This document shows positions 45,966 through 54,002 of a DNA stretch of 64,000 nt, in pieces. Every line of letters begins with the position of its first letter. The stretch's first letter is position 1. The notes beneath the pieces were generated by a model, which searched no databases, had not been told where the DNA came from, and saw nothing but the letters and a program-made list of their open reading frames with translations. Source of the stretch: Pseudomonas sp. BBP2017 (GTDB lineage: Bacteria > Pseudomonadota > Gammaproteobacteria > Pseudomonadales > Pseudomonadaceae); the NCBI RefSeq assembly GCF_003024385.1, contig NZ_PVZN01000011.1, positions 62,001 through 126,000 of the forward strand. The letters are read 5' to 3'. Made by a program: the position numbers and the translations under genes.

Positions 45966-46438
45966 AGCGCTGGCTTGCAGCCGCTGTGCTTGGCCTGAGC
46001 CTGGCCGGGGTGACTCAGGCGGCGATCGATACCTATCAGTTCGCCGATGACGCCGAACGCGAGCGTTACCACGACCTGACCAAGGAACTGCGCTGCCCCA
46101 AGTGCCAGAACCAGGACATTGCCGACTCCAACGCGCCAATTGCCGCTGACCTGCGTCGGGAGATCTTCCGTATGCTCAGCGAGGGCAAGAGCAATCAGCA
46201 GATCATCGACTTCATGGTTGATCGTTACGGTGATTTCGTGCGCTACAAGCCTGAGCTGACAGCCCGCACCTGGTTGCTGTGGTTTGGTCCGGGCGTGTTG
46301 CTGGTGGGCGGCTTCGGCCTGCTCGCGCTGATCGTGCGCAAGCGTCGGGCGCAGAGCGCTGGTGGCTCTGTCGACCTTTCCCCCGAGGAGCGCGAGCGCC
46401 TCGCCAAATTGCTGGACAAAGAACACACCCATGACTGA
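45962..46438 (+). CDS. ccmH: Cytochrome c maturation protein CcmH (CcmL type)
   Basis: CcmH is a membrane-anchored thioredox protein acting on apocytochrome c. The 158-residue product has a signal-like N-terminus ([15 protein letters not shown]), the LRCPKCQNQ motif (Cys45, Cys48), and a membrane helix ([20 protein letters not shown]). It corresponds to the short CcmL-type form, with the TPR part encoded separately by the next gene. Confidence 0.95.
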   Translation: MKRWLAAAVLGLSLAGVTQAAIDTYQFADDAERERYHDLTKELRCPKCQNQDIADSNAPIAADLRREIFRMLSEGKSNQQIIDFMVDRYGDFVRYKPELTARTWLLWFGPGVLLVGGFGLLALIVRKRRAQSAGGSVDLSPEERERLAKLLDKEHTHD

Positions 46439-47636
46439 TTTCTGGCTTGCTGCAGGCCTGCTGTTGCTGGTGGCCCTGAGCTTTTTACTGATCCCGGTGT
46501 TGCGTGGCCGTCGTGCGCAACTGGAAGAAGACCGTACCGCACTGAACGTCGCCCTGTATCAGGAGCGCGTTGCCGAGCTGACTGCCCAGCAGGTGGCTGG
46601 CGTGCTTGATGAAGCGCAACTGGCCAAGGGCCGGGATGAAGCCGCCCGCGAGCTGTTGGCCGACACCGAAAACGCTGAACCCCAGCGCCTGGGCCGTATG
46701 GGCAAGCCGCTGCCGTTGCTGGCCGCAGTATTGGTGCCGCTAATGGGTCTGGGCCTGTACCTGCATTTCGGTGCCAGCGAGCAGGTCGAACTGACCCAGC
46801 AGTTTGCCAAGGCGCCGCAGTCCATGGAAGAGATGACCACGCGTCTTGAGCGTGCCGTCGAAGCGCAACCGGATTCAGCCGAAGGCCTGTACTTCCTTGG
46901 TCGCGCCTATATGGCCCAGGAGCGGGCAGCCGATGCCGCCAAGGTCTTCGAGCGTGCCGCCGCCCTGGCCGATCGGCAGCCGGAGCTGCTCGGGCAATGG
47001 GCCCAGGCGCTGTATTTCGCCAACGGCAAGCAGTGGACGGCGCAGTTGCAGGCCCTCACCGACGAAGCACTCAGGGCCGATCCTAACGAGGTCACCAGCC
47101 TTGGCCTGCTGGGTATCGCAGCCTTTGAGAGCGAGCGTTACCAGCAAGCCATCGACTACTGGAATCGGCTGTTGGTGCAGTTGCCGGAAGGCGATGCCTC
47201 GCGGGCTGCCTTGCAGGGCGGCATCGAGCGCGCCCAGGACAAGCTCAAGGCGGGCGAAGGCAAAGTCGCCTCTGCGCCGCCAGTGGCGGCAGCGGGTGCC
47301 CGGTTGAAAGTGCGGGTCGAGCTGGCACCAGCGCTCAAAGACAAGGTCAAGCCTGACGACACAGTGTTCATCTTCGCCCGCGCCAGCTCCGGCCCGCCCA
47401 TGCCGCTGGCGGCCAAGCGCGTGACTGTGGCGCAGTTGCCGATTGAAGTGGAACTCAGCGACAGCGACGCCATGATGCCGAGCATGAAACTGTCGAGCTT
47501 TCCTGAAGTCCAACTGGTTGCGCGTGTTTCACGCGCTGGCCAGCCGACCCAGGGTGAGTGGATCGGTCGCAGCAGCCCGCTGGCCAGCAGCACTACCGCC
47601 GCGCAGCACCTGACCATCGACAGCCCGGACCAGTAA
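46431..47636 (+). CDS. ccmI: Cytochrome c maturation TPR protein CcmI (CycH)
   Basis: CcmI binds the C-terminus of apocytochrome c and feeds it to CcmFH. The start at ATG 46431 gives 401 residues: two membrane helices (about 4-20 and 95-112), a leucine-zipper-like cytosolic loop, TPR repeats (about 125-270; [20 protein letters not shown]) and a periplasmic C-terminal domain with [20 protein letters not shown]. It overlaps the ccmH end by eight bases. The frame is open 69 bases further upstream within ccmH, which is not part of the gene. Confidence 0.94.
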   Translation: MTDFWLAAGLLLLVALSFLLIPVLRGRRAQLEEDRTALNVALYQERVAELTAQQVAGVLDEAQLAKGRDEAARELLADTENAEPQRLGRMGKPLPLLAAVLVPLMGLGLYLHFGASEQVELTQQFAKAPQSMEEMTTRLERAVEAQPDSAEGLYFLGRAYMAQERAADAAKVFERAAALADRQPELLGQWAQALYFANGKQWTAQLQALTDEALRADPNEVTSLGLLGIAAFESERYQQAIDYWNRLLVQLPEGDASRAALQGGIERAQDKLKAGEGKVASAPPVAAAGARLKVRVELAPALKDKVKPDDTVFIFARASSGPPMPLAAKRVTVAQLPIEVELSDSDAMMPSMKLSSFPEVQLVARVSRAGQPTQGEWIGRSSPLASSTTAAQHLTIDSPDQ

Positions 47637-47646
47637 GAGAATCACT

Positions 47647-48063
47647 ATGAACAGCATCGCACGCCTTGCCCTTCTTTCCCTGGCCGTGGGCCTGAGCGCG
47701 TGTACTGTTCATCAGCCCTCCGAACCGACCGCGCCGCCGATCGAGACGTTACCGCCGGGGCCAAGTACTAAACCGGTGCCGCGCCCGAGCACGGTACCGA
47801 GCAAACCGGCAGTGGTCACTCCGGCGCCCAAACCCATGCCGCGCACCTCGGCCAGCTTCGCACCACCGCCCGGTGGCGCCAGTCACTGGGACCCGCGCTT
47901 GGGGGTGTATGTGCTTGAAGGTAAAACCAACACCTTCTATCGGCAGCGTACCTACTACCGCTGGAACAACGGCTGGAGCTGGTCGACCAACCTCAACGGT
48001 CCCTGGCAGGAAACCGACAGCAGCGGTGTGCCAGGCGGTCTGGGCCGGGCTTTCGCGCAATAG
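47647..48063 (+). CDS. Small proline-rich lipoprotein of unknown function
   Basis: A 138-residue secreted protein with a lipobox (LSAC, Cys19) after a short hydrophobic signal, a Pro/Thr-rich linker (about 22-75), and a C-terminal Trp/Tyr-rich domain (YYRWNNGWSWSTNLNGPW). It begins ten bases after ccmI and may be the last gene of the ccm transcript. It lacks Asp at +2, so the Lol system would probably send it to the outer membrane. The function is not recognisable. Confidence 0.85.
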   Translation: MNSIARLALLSLAVGLSACTVHQPSEPTAPPIETLPPGPSTKPVPRPSTVPSKPAVVTPAPKPMPRTSASFAPPPGGASHWDPRLGVYVLEGKTNTFYRQRTYYRWNNGWSWSTNLNGPWQETDSSGVPGGLGRAFAQ

Positions 48064-48108
48064 CCCAAGCTGCGCATAATGCCTCCTCGCATTGAGCCGG
48101 AGGGTGGC

Positions 48109-48381
48109 ATGAGCAATACAGTTCTGGTACTGGTGGAAAGCGTTGACGATTACCTGCCTTGCTGGAACAGGCGGGTTATCGTCTGATTCGTGCCCAGACG
48201 CCACAACGGCGCGCCGAGGCCATCTCCCACCACGCCAATGAAGTCGACGCCCGTACGGACCTGTGGCCCATTGGGCCTGACAGCCGATGAAATCATCGCC
48301 CGCGCCAGTGTGGTCAGCACGGCTGATATGGTGCAGGCGTTTTTTGCCGGTGAGCCGGTGTTGATTCCGGTGCTAGACTAA
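48109..48381 (+). pseudogene. Relic of a D-2-hydroxyacid dehydrogenase
   Basis: A decayed gene. A ribosome site (GGAGGGT) and ATG at 48109 start MSNTVLVLVESVDDYLP, after which a one-base loss shifts the frame (the original continues LLEQAGYRLIRAQTPQRRAE). A second shift near 48266 restores LGLTADEIIARASVVSTADM and then AFFAGEPVLIPVLD. The beginning and end match the glyoxylate/hydroxypyruvate reductase type of D-2-hydroxyacid dehydrogenase (about 310 residues), but the NAD-binding core and catalytic residues are missing. It cannot be functional. The parentage is judged from remembered family sequence. Confidence 0.75.
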
Positions 48382-48412
48382 TCGCCTACCTTCCCAGCAA
48401 GGAGCCTTGACC

Positions 48413-48820
48413 ATGGCCCTGGAAAAACACGGCAGCTGCCTGTGTGGCGCCGTCAAACTGAGCGTCAGCCTGGAAAAAGCCAGCGTCGACGTCTGCCATT
48501 GCAGCATGTGCCGGCAATGGGGCGGTGGACCGCTGTTTTCGGTGCACTGTATGGAGCCGGTAACATTCACTGCCGGACAACCGGTGTTCTACGACTCTTC
48601 CGAATGGGCCCAGCGCGGGTTTTGCGGCACCTGCGGTACGCATCTGCTGTACCGGCTGAAAAACGGCAAATTCGATTCGGTGTCGGCAGGTGTGCTGGAA
48701 GGCGGTACCGACTGGGTGTTCGACCTGCAGGTGTACATCGACGAGAAGCCGACGTACTACTGCTTTGCCAACGATACCAAAACCATGACCGGCGCCGAAG
48801 TCGAAGCCCTGTTCAACTGA
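48413..48820 (+). CDS. GFA-family (glutathione-dependent formaldehyde-activating type) zinc protein
   Basis: A 135-residue protein of the GFA/CENP-V fold. Zinc ligands are visible as CLCG near the N-terminus, CHCSMC (about 29-34) and CGTCG (about 72-76). The family includes S-(hydroxymethyl)glutathione synthase-like enzymes, but most small members, including this one, have unknown substrates. The start at ATG 48413 follows AAGGAG by eight bases. A copy of its last ~16 codons plus trailing bases recurs at 50706-50773. Confidence 0.9.
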   Translation: MALEKHGSCLCGAVKLSVSLEKASVDVCHCSMCRQWGGGPLFSVHCMEPVTFTAGQPVFYDSSEWAQRGFCGTCGTHLLYRLKNGKFDSVSAGVLEGGTDWVFDLQVYIDEKPTYYCFANDTKTMTGAEVEALFN

Positions 48821-48832
48821 GCGCCAGCAACC
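48765..48832 (+). repeat. Direct repeat copy 1 (3' end of the GFA gene)
   Basis: Bases 48765-48832, covering the GFA C-terminal codons and the 12 bases after its stop, recur with few changes at 50706-50773. Mismatches cluster at the 5' end and at third codon positions, suggesting a diverged duplicate rather than a recent one. Confidence 0.85.
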
Positions 48833-48967
48833 TGGCGGATTGCACCCGGTTTGCGGTTGGCCAGGGACAGGCCACCTAGTATTTTTACCAGTTACCCGAT
48901 GCCCAGGCTCCCTGCAGAATACCCAGCAATCTACTAATGCTGCGCTGTTCATTTGCAGGAGTCACTG

Positions 48968-50209
48968 ATGGCAACGTCCAATGAGTCCCACCCAGACAGC
49001 CTCACCACCCAGGCCATCGTCGGCCTGCGAAACCTGATCCTCGATCTCGACGAAGTTCGCAACGGGACCAACGCCAACATCCCCCAGTACGCGCGCAAAG
49101 CTGTAGGCGATGTAATCACCTTCACGTTTAAGAGCGCCCTCGGCCCCACCTTTACCACCACCATCACTGTGGATGAGGGCAATGCCAATGTTCCGATTCC
49201 GGTCAGGATCGCTTATGAGCCATACATCATCGGCAACCTCGATAATGTTGTATCGGTGATCTACGAGGTCAAACGCCAGAACGGCCGCACCGCCACCTCG
49301 CAGGCGCTGTCGTTTCTGATCAAGCGGCAGCTTGAGCAAAACCTGGTGGCACCAATGGTGAGAGAAGCATCGGGCGCCACGCTCAACCCTATCCAGGCGA
49401 GAAACGGTGCCACTGTCCGCGTCGCCTACACCGGCATGCTGCTTGACGACGAACTGGCCGTGGACTGGCAGGGTGAGGGCGGGGCGGATTCATATCAATC
49501 CGCGCAACAGCCAGGCAGCCCCTTCGGTTACGTTGACTTCGCCATTCCGGTCGCAGTGGTGGCAGCCAGTCAAGGCAAGACGATCACGGTGCGCTATGCC
49601 GTTGTCCGCAGGGGCAATCCGGGTGTGCTGTCCAAGGCGCTCTCACTGGTTGTCGGTGAGCTGCCCCAGGGCGCTTTGCAACCTCCAAGCGTACCCCAGG
49701 CCAGCGCCGGCCCGCTTGATCTCGCCCGTTTCACGGGCGATGCCAGCGTCACGGTCAAGGTCTGGCCGTTGATTGCCGCAGGGCAGCGCTATTGGATCAA
49801 GGTCAGCGGCACACTGGAGAACGAAGCGCCGTACAGTTTCTACGTTGCGCAGAACCAGAGCGTCAGCGACAGCGAGGTAGGTGCGGGGTTGAGCAAAAGC
49901 ATGCTGCGAACAGAACTGGAGAGGTTAGGGCGTAACTCACAGTTGACAGTGCAGGTGCAGGTGGCTTTCGGTGCAACCGTGGAAGGGCTCAAGTCACGGA
50001 TGTCTCCTGACGAAACGAATGCAGGAGCGATAGTCCCTGATCCAGAAAAAACAGCTGGGGCCCACGTTATCAGTTCCCAGAGTACGTTCGTCGTGGTTAA
50101 CACGTCGTTGGACATCGGAGCGGCGCATACACAAGTTGTGAATGCCTCCTACATCATCGCAATTGATCGTCCACCTCTACGCCCAGCCGCTACTTCGGCA
50201 GGGAGCTAG
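48968..50209 (+). CDS. Ig-like repeat protein, N-terminal part, ended by an in-frame amber codon
   Basis: A 413-residue soluble protein with repeated beta-rich modules of Pseudomonas Ig-like type (YARKAVGDVITFTFKSALG; IQARNGATVRVAYTGMLLDD; spacing about 100-120 residues). No signal peptide or anchor is seen. The ATG at 48968 follows GGAG by six bases. The frame stops at TAG 50207-50209, but the same frame continues open for another 158 codons with a clear Big_2-like domain, so this is probably the front part of a ~570-residue protein. Role unknown; related proteins may act at the cell surface or in interactions. Confidence 0.7.
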   Translation: MATSNESHPDSLTTQAIVGLRNLILDLDEVRNGTNANIPQYARKAVGDVITFTFKSALGPTFTTTITVDEGNANVPIPVRIAYEPYIIGNLDNVVSVIYEVKRQNGRTATSQALSFLIKRQLEQNLVAPMVREASGATLNPIQARNGATVRVAYTGMLLDDELAVDWQGEGGADSYQSAQQPGSPFGYVDFAIPVAVVAASQGKTITVRYAVVRRGNPGVLSKALSLVVGELPQGALQPPSVPQASAGPLDLARFTGDASVTVKVWPLIAAGQRYWIKVSGTLENEAPYSFYVAQNQSVSDSEVGAGLSKSMLRTELERLGRNSQLTVQVQVAFGATVEGLKSRMSPDETNAGAIVPDPEKTAGAHVISSQSTFVVVNTSLDIGAAHTQVVNASYIIAIDRPPLRPAATSAGS

Positions 50210-50227
50210 CGGCAGGCCACGGGCGGT

Positions 50228-50683
50228 ATGCCACCTTACATCTATCAGTCAAGCAAACCCGAAATGGCCACTGTAGATCAGACAGGCTTTGTGGTCGCAG
50301 CTAACAATGGCTCGTCAGTGATCACAGTGATCGATGCTAACGGTGATCAGGCGAGTTACACCATCACGTTTAGCGGGGTGCGCTTGGTTAAGCGGGAAGA
50401 TGATCGTTGGTGGACCACGCCAGGCAGCTACGTGCGCCCGCAAGGCAATGCTTTGAGTCGGGCCCAGATGCGCCAATTTTGGGAACAATACAAGGATGAG
50501 GATCAAAGCAAGAGTGTGCCAGCACTACTGAAATGGCCACTGAAGCACTACTGGTCGGGGGACAATATTGGCACCAATGATCATGCATGGGCGGTTGACC
50601 TGCAAAACCCTGCTCCCAACTTCGACGGGGCCTCATTCCAGGGCGGTAACCGTTTCCCCGCGTTGTACCGGATAGACTGGTAA
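50228..50683 (+). CDS. Ig-like protein, C-terminal part (downstream of the amber codon)
   Basis: A 151-codon open frame in the same phase as the preceding gene, starting six codons after its TAG. It encodes a bacterial Ig-like (Big_2) segment, PEMATVDQTGFVVAANNGSS followed by VITVIDANGDQASYTITF, and a C-terminal Trp/Tyr-rich region ending PALYRIDW. No ribosome binding site precedes its ATG (50228), so separate translation is doubtful. It is best read as the detached C-terminus of the upstream gene. Confidence 0.6.
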   Translation: MPPYIYQSSKPEMATVDQTGFVVAANNGSSVITVIDANGDQASYTITFSGVRLVKREDDRWWTTPGSYVRPQGNALSRAQMRQFWEQYKDEDQSKSVPALLKWPLKHYWSGDNIGTNDHAWAVDLQNPAPNFDGASFQGGNRFPALYRIDW

Positions 50684-50705
50684 CAGGTAGAAAATACACC
50701 GTTAA

Positions 50706-50773
50706 TTGCCAACCAGATGAAAATCATGACCGGTGCCGAAGTCGAAGCTCTGTTCAACTGAGCGCCAGCAACC
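50706..50773 (+). repeat. Direct repeat copy 2 (remnant of the GFA 3' end)
   Basis: This 68-base stretch repeats the end of the GFA gene (MTGAEVEALFN plus stop) and then runs into the 3' end of the minus-strand LysR gene, whose stop codon lies within it. The original neighbours were therefore probably GFA and LysR, and the Ig-like gene lies between the two copies. Confidence 0.85.
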
Positions 50774-51647
50774 AGTCTGCAAATACCAGCGCTGCCGGTG
50801 AGCAGGGCGCTTGTTTATCGTGCACCAGATAGTCGGCTTGCCCGGTGTGCACGACAAACGCCGATACCTGGCGGATCGCACCCTGATCGATGCGCTCGCG
50901 GGCCATGAATTCCCAGCCAAGCCCCACCCCCATGCCTTGCAACACCGCTTCGAACACCAGATTGACCTGGTTGAAGGTCACCGCATCGGCGGGCGCCTGG
51001 TAACGCAGGCCCTGGTGGCTGAACCAGTCCTGCCAGTCCAGGCAGTTCCAGGCCGAAGCATCCAGTTGAATCAGTGGCAAGGTTTGCAGCGCCTCCAGCG
51101 AGTCGATCGCGGGCAGGGCGCGCTTGACGCTGGCAATCGGGTAGATGGTTTCGTCGAACAGCTTGTCGGCCTTGAGTGAGCTCCAATGGCCGTGGCCATA
51201 GAGAATGCCGAAATCGTAGTGGGCAATATCGCTTTCACTGATCTCGTTACTGGCATGGATATTCACGGTCAGCTCAGGGTGCTGCTCGTTGAAGCGCAGC
51301 AAGCGCGGGAACAGCCAGTACTGGGCGACGGCATGGGTGCAGATGACGCTGACATTGCGACTGCTATGGCCGGCTTTCAGGCGCAGCACGTTGGCCAACA
51401 GGCTCTCCAGCATCGGCTCGACAATCGCGTTGAAGCCTTCCCCGGCCGAGGTCAGGGCGATGCCGCGGGCCCGGCGTTCGAACAGCACCGCGCCGAGGTG
51501 TTGTTCCAGCAGCTTGATTTGTTTGCTCACGGCGCTCTGGGTCAGGTACAGCTCGCTGGCGGCACGGGTGAAACTGCCGGTGCGTACCACCGCCTCAAAA
51601 GCGATCAGGGTGTCCAGCGGGGGCAGGTGACGACTGAAGCGACTCAT
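50754..51647 (-). CDS. LysR-family transcriptional regulator (GcvA/TrpI-like)
   Basis: A 297-residue LysR regulator with an N-terminal winged helix-turn-helix (FTRAASELYLTQSAVSKQIK, about 27-46) and a C-terminal effector domain (about 92-295). The style PPLDTLIAFEAVVRTGSFTR is typical of GcvA-like members. It is divergent from the EamA transporter at 51802, with a palindrome in between that fits a LysR operator, so it probably regulates that gene and itself. Its stop overlaps the duplicated GFA tail. Confidence 0.92.
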   Translation of the reverse strand: MSRFSRHLPPLDTLIAFEAVVRTGSFTRAASELYLTQSAVSKQIKLLEQHLGAVLFERRARGIALTSAGEGFNAIVEPMLESLLANVLRLKAGHSSRNVSVICTHAVAQYWLFPRLLRFNEQHPELTVNIHASNEISESDIAHYDFGILYGHGHWSSLKADKLFDETIYPIASVKRALPAIDSLEALQTLPLIQLDASAWNCLDWQDWFSHQGLRYQAPADAVTFNQVNLVFEAVLQGMGVGLGWEFMARERIDQGAIRQVSAFVVHTGQADYLVHDKQAPCSPAALVFADWLLALS

Positions 51648-51664
51648 GTTGATGGTCCGTTCTG

Positions 51665-51727
51665 AGGAATGGCTACATCATAGAGTCGATACTTTCAGGG
51701 TTAAAGCCATTCCCTATGGGAATGGCT
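51665..51727. promoter_or_regulatory. LysR-type operator between the divergent LysR and EamA genes
   Basis: A perfect inverted repeat spans 51705-51727: AGCCATTCCC, centre TAT, GGGAATGGCT. It contains a T-N11-A core as expected for LysR regulators. A half-site GGAATGGCT recurs at 51665-51673, 40 bases away, giving the usual recognition-site plus activation-site layout. Confidence 0.7.
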
Positions 51728-51801
51728 GCGTGCCGAATGATCTTTTGTCCAGACACTGACCAAGCGTTAGCCTGCGCACTTCTTTGAACAGGAGCAGGCA
51801 A

Positions 51802-52743
51802 GTGAAACAGGGTGTGGCCTACGCCGGGATAGCCGGGGCGATGTGGGGAATGGTGCTGATGGTGCCGCAATTGTTGCCAGAGTTCAGTCCAGTGCTGCTC
51901 AGTTGTGCGCGCTTCGTGCTGTTCGGCCTGGTCACCCTGATTCTGGCGCTGCCAATGCGCCGGGCCGTAGGGCGCTTGACCCTGGCAGACCTGTGGATGC
52001 TTGGGCGCTTGGCGCTGGTCGGTAATTTGCTTTATTTCATCTGCCTGGTGGCGGCCATTCAACACCTTGGTGTGGCGCCAGCTTCGCTGATTGTCGGTGT
52101 CTTGCCGTTGACCATCACCCTCTATGGCCGCCATGACAATGGTGGTGTAGCGCTCAAGCAACTGCTTGTGCCGCTATTGCTGATTCTCGCCGGTATGCTC
52201 TGTATCAATGTGCAAACGTTCGCTGTTGAGCCGGGTGCGCAGGGCGACAAAGTTGCTGGCGTACTCTATGCCCTGGCCGCATTGGCTTGCTGGACCTGGT
52301 ACGCAGTCAACAACAGCCGCTATCTCAAGCAGTGCGGGCATTTTGACAGCCACCAGTGGTCAGTGCTGTGCGGGGTAATGACAGGGGTGTTCAGCCTGGT
52401 GTTAGTGGCGCTTATTGCGCTGTGGCAGCCTGCTCAGTTGCAGGTCGAGGCGCCGGCTGAGCGTTGGTGGTTGTTCTGGCTGTACAGTCTGGGTTGCGCG
52501 ATTTTCGGTTCGTGGTTGGCGGCATTGCTGTGGAATGCCGCCTCCAAGCGCATGCCGCTGACGATGAGTGGCCAACTGATTGTGTTCGAAACCTTGTTCG
52601 CCTTGCTTTACGCGTTCATCTGGCGCCAAAGCGGGCCAAGCCTGCTGGAGGCTGCCGCGATCATCCTGGTCATCGGCGGCGTTTGCTGGTCGATGCGTCA
52701 GCATGGCACGCAGGCAGAGCTTGCCAAACCCCTGCATTCTTGA
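51802..52743 (+). CDS. EamA/DMT-family transporter
   Basis: A 313-residue inner membrane protein with ten predicted helices in two EamA halves (GIAGAMWGMVLMVPQLLPEF in the first; TMSGQLIVFETLFALLYAFI in the second). Such proteins usually export amino acids or other small metabolites; the substrate cannot be told from sequence. The GTG start at 51802 lies seven bases after AGGAG. Divergent from, and probably controlled by, the neighbouring LysR regulator. Confidence 0.9.
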   Translation: MKQGVAYAGIAGAMWGMVLMVPQLLPEFSPVLLSCARFVLFGLVTLILALPMRRAVGRLTLADLWMLGRLALVGNLLYFICLVAAIQHLGVAPASLIVGVLPLTITLYGRHDNGGVALKQLLVPLLLILAGMLCINVQTFAVEPGAQGDKVAGVLYALAALACWTWYAVNNSRYLKQCGHFDSHQWSVLCGVMTGVFSLVLVALIALWQPAQLQVEAPAERWWLFWLYSLGCAIFGSWLAALLWNAASKRMPLTMSGQLIVFETLFALLYAFIWRQSGPSLLEAAAIILVIGGVCWSMRQHGTQAELAKPLHS

Positions 52744-52789
52744 GAAAAGGCAGCCTCGAAACACTTTTCACGCGTCAACGAGGTCAAGC

Positions 52790-53128
52790 ATGAGCAGCGA
52801 ATTGCAAATCATCGATATCCAGCTGGGGGACGGCAAAGAAGTCGTCAAGGGCGCCCTGATCACCACCCAGTACACCGGCTGGCTGGATGACGGCAGCATA
52901 TTCGACTCGTCCTACGACCGCGGCAAACCCTTCCAGTGCGTGATCGGCACCGGCCGGGTCATCAAGGGCTGGGACCAGGGCCTGATGGGCATGAAGGTCG
53001 GCGGCAAGCGCAAGCTGCTAGTACCGTCCCACCTGGCCTATGGCGAGCGCAGCGTGGGGGCGATCACAGCGCATTCGAATTTGACCTTCGAGATCGAGTT
53101 GCTGGAAGTCCTGACCCGCGACGACTGA
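52790..53128 (+). CDS. FKBP-type peptidyl-prolyl cis-trans isomerase
   Basis: A 112-residue single-domain FKBP with the family pattern VVKGALITTQYTGWLDDGSI, FQCVIGTGRVIKGWDQGLMG and LAYGERSVGAITAHSNLTFE. No signal peptide, so it is cytosolic. The start at ATG 52790 gives the complete domain; the open frame upstream overlaps the EamA gene in another phase and is not coding. It follows the EamA gene by 46 bases. Confidence 0.93.
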   Translation: MSSELQIIDIQLGDGKEVVKGALITTQYTGWLDDGSIFDSSYDRGKPFQCVIGTGRVIKGWDQGLMGMKVGGKRKLLVPSHLAYGERSVGAITAHSNLTFEIELLEVLTRDD

Positions 53129-53269
53129 CCCGCGTCTGTCTTAATTCGGAAATGTCGCAGCGTTAATGTCATTCGTGCTCAGGGATTGAGTATTCAGGGA
53201 TCGAACCAAACGGGATCAATGCACTCTCAGTTAGCCCGCTTCACGGATGAAACGATAGACAGGGATCAC

Positions 53270-53287
53270 CCGCGGCTTCGGCCGCGG
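53270..53287 (+). other. Strong UUCG-type hairpin between the FKBP and phosphatase genes
   Basis: CCGCGGC, loop TTCG, GCCGCGG is a seven-base perfect stem with a tetraloop that is very stable in RNA. No T-run follows, so it is not a classical terminator; it may protect the FKBP mRNA 3' end or stall transcription. The rest of the 211-base gap holds nothing recognisable. Confidence 0.55.
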
Positions 53288-53339
53288 CGTGTCACAGGCG
53301 GGGGCCAGCCTCATCCCTTATCGTCGCAAGAGTCCCTCC

Positions 53340-54002
53340 ATGAAGTTGTCGACCCTGTTCCACCGCCACCGTCATACCCTCTGTTCGCTGGTCCTGCTCG
53401 GGGGCGCCTCGCTGCTGGCCGTGGAGGCCGTCGAAAGCCACGCTGAGCCGGTGGACGGTACCCAGACGCTGGTGTTCCTGCGCCATGCCGAAAAGCCGGG
53501 TGAAGGCCTGGGGCAACTCAACTGCCAAGGGCTCAATCGTGCTCTGGACCTGGCGACTTTGCTTCCAGAGAAATTCGGCAAGGCTGACTACGTGTTTGCC
53601 GCCAACCCGTCGCGTCACGTTGAAGAAGGCAGCAAGGACGACGCCTACAGTTACATCCGCCCGCTGATGACCATCAGCCCCAGCGCCATCAAGCTTGGCT
53701 TGCCGGTGAACATCGACTTTGGTGCCAACGACACTGGCGAACTGGCCGATGAGCTGCTGCAGGACAAGTACCGCAACGCTACTGTTTACACCGCCTGGTC
53801 CCATGGTTACTTGCCTGAGCTGATCAATACCGTGGCCGGCAAAGCTCTGGGAGAGAAACGGGTGATCACCGAGGACTGGGAGGGGGGCGATTTTGACTCG
53901 CTGTATGTCCTGACCCTGACCTGGCGCGACGGTAAGGCCAGCCTGCTTAGCCGTAACTACAAGCAAGGTCTGGACAACGGCGCACACACCTGCCCGAGCT
54001 GA
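53340..54002 (+). CDS. Periplasmic histidine phosphatase-family protein
   Basis: A 220-residue protein with an N-terminal signal or anchor (LCSLVLLGGASLLAVEAV) and a histidine-phosphatase-like fold starting with FLRHAEKPG (His49, the phosphoacceptor position) and a later SHG (YTAWSHGYLPEL). The RHG core is altered to RHA, which is common in divergent, non-mutase members. Substrate unknown. Its last 46 bases overlap the 3' end of the convergent LysR gene. Confidence 0.87.
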   Translation: MKLSTLFHRHRHTLCSLVLLGGASLLAVEAVESHAEPVDGTQTLVFLRHAEKPGEGLGQLNCQGLNRALDLATLLPEKFGKADYVFAANPSRHVEEGSKDDAYSYIRPLMTISPSAIKLGLPVNIDFGANDTGELADELLQDKYRNATVYTAWSHGYLPELINTVAGKALGEKRVITEDWEGGDFDSLYVLTLTWRDGKASLLSRNYKQGLDNGAHTCPS

